A model generated the notes under the pieces. That model was not told the origin of the DNA. It saw nothing but the letters and a program-made list of their open reading frames with translations, and did not search any database. Made by a program: the position numbers and the translations under genes. Of a DNA stretch of 64,000 nucleotides, positions 60,122 through 64,000 are shown piece after piece; positions within the stretch are counted from its first letter, which is position 1, and each line of letters starts with the position of its first letter. The stretch spans positions 1 to 64,000 of the forward strand of contig JANEZZ010002768.1 in NCBI GenBank assembly GCA_026122225.1, given 5' to 3'. Source of the stretch: Heloderma charlesbogerti. Taxonomy: Eukaryota; Chordata; Lepidosauria; Squamata; Helodermatidae.

Positions 60122-61164
60122 TCTGTAGATAAAGGAGTAAAAAGGAAGAGAACAGAAAGGAAAGAGAAAAAAAGGTTATTTGAGGATACAGAAGTGACGG
60201 AATTATCTTGACACAAGTTCGAGACATTACCTCCAGGGGAAACTGCCATGTTAGAGCTTGATATATACAGGTCCACACTTGTATGCGAGAACAAATGTTT
60301 ACTGAAGATCCAAGAATGGTTGTGCCAAAGGACTTTTTACCACCAACACTCACAGGCACACTCATCAAGAAACCAACCCCCACCTCCATCTCTCAGCTTC
60401 CTGCCAAACACACTATGCAGACTTGCCTGTAAGAAGTTTAAACCATGATCTAGAACAGAAAAGGGGATGAACTGAAATAAAGTTTCGCAGTGTAGTTCAT
60501 TTATTTCCTAAGAATGTGTTGCAAATCTGCCAACCACATTAACTTACAGCTAGGTAATTTACACTGTTTTATTCTTTCAACCAGGCCTTGCGTCTATTTA
60601 TCCACTGTATCCATTCTGCACACTTCCCTTTTTAAAAATATTCCATACAGCATCTTTTGTATGACAGCAGCTATGAGAGTTCGTGAGGATATGTAGGAAG
60701 AAACCAAGCACCAGACATTGTTGTAATCTCTTCCTTTTTCAAGTGTTTCTCCTGGCCCTCACAAAACCAAAGTAGCAAACAAAATTAAAAATCCATGACT
60801 GATAGACTGAAGTACGTTCTGATAGTTATTGGGAAGACTAGAGCAGTTTATTTTCATTAGGTGAGAATGAAATGCCTATGTCTGGTAGTTAGAGTGCAAT
60901 ATTCATATCCAAGAAATAATCAAATTGGTTCTTTGCTTACATTAAAAAGCCTCCTTTATCTCAAATGTATCTGGTAGAGGCACTGATTCGGTTTAGAGGA
61001 GGGATGCCCAACCATTTTGGGCCAGAGGACCACATTTGTGGGGCAGGCTAGGGGGTGGGGAGGCAAGGGCTGCACATATGCATCCATGCATGTGTACACA
61101 TACATGCATGCACACACATACAGAAATACAATTCTTACCAATTTGGACATTTTCCCAGCAAGCA
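60122..61164. other. SETX: Upstream of the SETX start codon; no exon found
   Basis: An acceptor at 60123 implies a 5' UTR exon further right. I see no CpG-rich block or convincing donor here. A CATGCATG/CACACA-rich stretch lies at 61077-61125. Confidence 0.5.
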
Positions 61165-61497
61165 GGTGGGAAGTACTTATTCACACAGTGCATAGTTAAA
61201 CTATGGAATTTGCTACCACAAGATAGTCACCAATTTGGATGGCTTTAAAAGGGGGTTAGACAAATTCCTGGAGAAGTCTATCAATGGCTGCTAGTCCTGA
61301 TGACCATGTGCTACCTTCAGTGTCAGAGGCAGTATGCCAATGTACACCAGTTGCTGGGGAACGTGGGCGGGAGGGTGCTGTTGCACTCATGTCCTGCTTG
61401 TGGGTTCCTGGTTGACAGCTGGTTGGCCACTGTGTGAACAGAATGCTGGACTAGATGGACCCTTAGTCTGATCCAGCACACCTCTTATGTTCTTAAG
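61165..61497 (+). mobile_element. CR1 LINE 3' region, sense
   Basis: TATTCACACAGTGCATAGTT through TGGACTAGATGGACCCTTAG to TCTTATGTTCTTAAG, a well-kept CR1 end. Confidence 0.9.
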
Positions 61498-61660
61498 CAT
61501 ACAAATCCTAGCTCAATTCTGTGCACATCTACTCAGAGGTGTGTCCCAGTGCAACAGCTTTTAAGCGTGAAAAACACAGCTCAAAATTCTATGCAGGTCT
61601 ACTCAGAAGCAAGCTCCAGAGCAACACCTTTCAGGCATGCAAAGCCTAGCTCAATTCTAA
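61498..61660. repeat. Degenerate tandem of a ~65-bp block
   Basis: Two to three copies of CTAGCTCAATTCT, then CATCTACTCAGAGG-like sequence, in direct orientation. Confidence 0.6.
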
Positions 61661-61697
61661 AATGTAAAGCAGGGTATTTAAAATGAAAATGCCTTTA

Positions 61698-61779
61698 AGG
61701 GCACAATCCTATGTGTGTTTAGACAAAAAAAAGTCCTACAACTCTAGGCATTCCCCAGCCAGCCAAGGATTGCACCTTA
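61698..61779. mobile_element. Hairpin MITE family A, copy 4 (shortened)
   Basis: AAGGGCACAATCCTATGTGT start; the right arm is cut to AAGGATTGCACCTTA. Confidence 0.75.
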
Positions 61780-61783
61780 AATC

Positions 61784-61840
61784 CGCCCAGAGAGCTTCGG
61801 CTATGGGGCGGTATAGAAATGCAGAAAGTATAATAACCGC
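61784..61840 (+). mobile_element. L2-like LINE tail
   Basis: CGCCCAGAGAGCTTCGGCTA, then TGGGGCGGTATAGAAATG. It directly follows MITE A copy 4. Confidence 0.75.
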
Positions 61841-62367
61841 TCTTATCACCAATCACTGACTGGAAAGAACGGGGTTCCACCGCTTACCGCTGAGGAACGC
61901 CTCCTCTCACTGATCTTTCTGAGGTCCTCCTTTCTACAGTTTAGAGGTTAACCGTAGAGCTAACCTGTTTATATTCATGTTGTTCTGATCTTTAGTTTTT
62001 AAATCATCCAGCTGCTACGAGTATAGATCACCGTGGGTACACACAAGGTGTATGCAAGGAAGTCTACAAATAGGTTTGCTGTACATGTCCCAGCCTTTAA
62101 AGCTCATGGCAGCCAATTCATACAACCAGCTCACTGCAAACACATCACATCCAAGCAGATTAAAAAAAAAAGCCTGACCTTTAGCTCATTTTACCAAATT
62201 GGTTTCACTTTTAAAAAAACACAAACAGGAAAAGGAAGCTGTGAACAACCCACACACCAGGGAATCAGACAGACCAGCTCAACACTACAACAAGGCATCT
62301 CAGCCTGAACACCCTTAAAACCATGGTTTCAAAAAGGGTTACAATGAAAACCAGATCAGTAGAACCA

Positions 62368-62620
62368 GCGTAATGTAGTGGTTACCAGACTGGTGTGGAC
62401 AAGAAAGTCCCTGATTCAAAATCACCTCAGTGACGAGCCTCACAAATAACCTTAGGTAAACCACTACCGTTCTCACCTCAGCCACCACCCCATTTGAATT
62501 ATGGCAGCAATAATAATAATAATGGCCTACCTCACAAGATTATTATTGTAAGCATTACTGAGAGAATGTACATGAAGAATATTAAAATATGCTATACAAA
62601 TGCTCAGCATTATTATTCCC
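62368..62620 (+). mobile_element. tRNA-derived SINE (family 2), diverged
   Basis: AATGTAGTGGTTACCAGACT at the head and CTACCTCACAAGATTATTAT later; (AAT)n at 62506-62522. Confidence 0.7.
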
Positions 62621-63267
62621 TACAGTATTTACCTTTTATATGGAAAATAGTAAATGTATTCTTAAGCCTTCTACCTCAACATATCAGTATGAGTCTAAAA
62701 CAATGGCTTAGTTGAGCCATCATGCCAAATCATGATCATTTGGCATGAAACCACGGTTTGTGCTTCCAAACACGTAAGCCATGTGTTATGTGTTTGAAGA
62801 AACCCCACACACACGTCATCTTGGGACCTGGAACATGCAGAAACTGTGACTTCATCATCAAGTCAGGTCTTCTCTTTCCCATGCCCCACTCCACCCTAAG
62901 CTTGCTTTTTATAATGTTTTGCCTTACTATCTCAAAAGCATGCACATCTTTTGGCTGGCCTAATGAAGGTATTACATTAATGGGGACTGGGGAATTTTTC
63001 TTACAGTCAACAGAGCTACCGAGGGGGTGTGGGGGTGTGACTTTCTTCTCTATTTGCCTTCGGTCTGACGATCTCTTGGCTAAATCACAGCTTACTCCCG
63101 TTATTTTATGCCACCATCTTCTCTCTTCCTGTCCATTCTTTGGAATTCGCTATCTCCTGATAATCACACCTCCCCCACCTTTTAGTTTAAGCAGCATCGT
63201 AAAAAAAAAATATACATCTTCTCCCAGGCCTACATTCTGCCTCTCCTTCTCCTTACCTTATAGGCGT
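62621..63267. other. Unassigned sequence
   Basis: Inverted AAATCATGATCATTTGGC-type blocks near 62728-62745. Open frames here (for example 62758-63279) have no homology that I know. Confidence 0.4.
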
Positions 63268-63362
63268 GCCTTTTTTTAGATTGGAAGCCTGCAGGCAAGG
63301 TTTGTTCCTTTTAATGTAATAATTACAGAGTGCCTAGATTTAAGGCACTTTATAAATCATTA
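63268..63362 (+). mobile_element. L3/CR1-type ancient LINE tail
   Basis: AGATTGGAAGCCTGCAGGCA and GGCACTTTATAAATCATTAT match the old L3-type tail. Confidence 0.6.
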
Positions 63363-64000
63363 TGTAATAACGGAGACAAACCCCAGCACTTGACTTTTGC
63401 CAAACACATCTAATACTGCAGTTGCTTTCCCTGCACGTTACCCCATAAAACCCGCATCACCACCGCAAGCAATTCTAGGGTCTTCTCAATTCCAAACTCA
63501 TGCCAAAACGTTACGCTGAAGTCCCCTGCATTTCAACCGAACATGTTTCAGGAAAACGATATTACCACCACTGAAGCGATGCAACATCTGTCCCCAAGGT
63601 GCCCTCAGGGGATCACCTTCCACTATGTTGACGATGTTTGCAGTGTGCTTTCATCTTAAATCCCTCATGATTACAGAAAGTCTCCCAGAGGGAGTCTCAG
63701 GTTTCTCTTCCTTGAAGGATGAAAGGGTACCAATAGATGGAAAAACAGGGAATTGATAATAATCCCGAGCAAGACCAAACTCCCATGGGAAAGGCTCGCT
63801 GACTCCAGGAAAGGAAAACTTGCCAGGATAGAAATCCCTAACATTAAGGAAAGGAAGTTGACAACAGGATTTAAGAGGTTAGAGCTGTGGGAAACTCCGC
63901 ATAGGAATTCCTACCTTCCCCACAAAAAGACGGCAAAAGGCGTCACCTCCTTCCACAACCAGGACTCTGGCACTTTTAAGTCATAACACCACAACAATCT
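63363..64000. other. Unassigned sequence at window end
   Basis: No exon, repeat family or promoter recognised. A 77-codon frame at 63753-63986 has no known relative. Confidence 0.4.

Noticed and set aside
62758..63279. 173-codon plus-strand frame as an upstream gene or SETX 5' exon
   Set aside because: No known similarity, wrong strand for SETX, and no supporting splice sites.
1..64000. CRISPR arrays, bacterial operons, phage-like or integron structures
   Set aside because: The window is intron-rich vertebrate DNA; the direct repeats seen are microsatellites, one minisatellite and interspersed elements.

Overview
The window is vertebrate nuclear DNA, most likely from a squamate reptile (lizard or snake). 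One large gene on the minus strand dominates it: the ortholog of SETX (senataxin), the Sen1/UPF1-like superfamily 1 helicase that resolves R-loops and supports transcription termination. The squamate call rests on the repeats: CR1 and L2 LINE tails, two tRNA-derived SINE families, palindromic MITEs, hAT-like non-autonomous elements, and a short BovB-type tail. No species can be named.

I could place 24 coding exons, from the ATG at 60121 down to a last exon that runs off the left edge at base 1. Splice phases agree from exon to exon for 23 exons and give 2,364 codons; the last exon adds about 216 more. Human SETX is 2,677 residues. Layout from high to low coordinates: conserved N-terminal domain (exons 1-7, 60121 to 40271), a 4,026-bp exon coding the long, mostly disordered middle (exon 8, 38521 to 34496), a linker (exons 9-11), and the helicase (exons 12-23, 28373 to 2706) with Q motif, Walker A, motif Ia, DEAG box, [22 protein letters not shown] and the final TRAR motif all intact. 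The last exon (647 to 1) codes the tail but shows a one-base frame discontinuity near 350.

The introns are full of repeats and I see no second gene. Points of note are a nested pile of elements at 38640-40010, hAT-like elements with readable 8-bp target duplications (56503-57263, 50069-50522, 16236-16748), near-perfect hairpin MITEs in four copies, a 21-bp minisatellite that creates false ORFs (17281-17562), and a 41-bp BovB-like insertion with an 11-bp target duplication. Bases 60122-64000 lie upstream of the start codon; I recognise only repeats there and no clear promoter or 5' UTR exon. I found no new biological system; the interest is in the gene model and the repeat archaeology.
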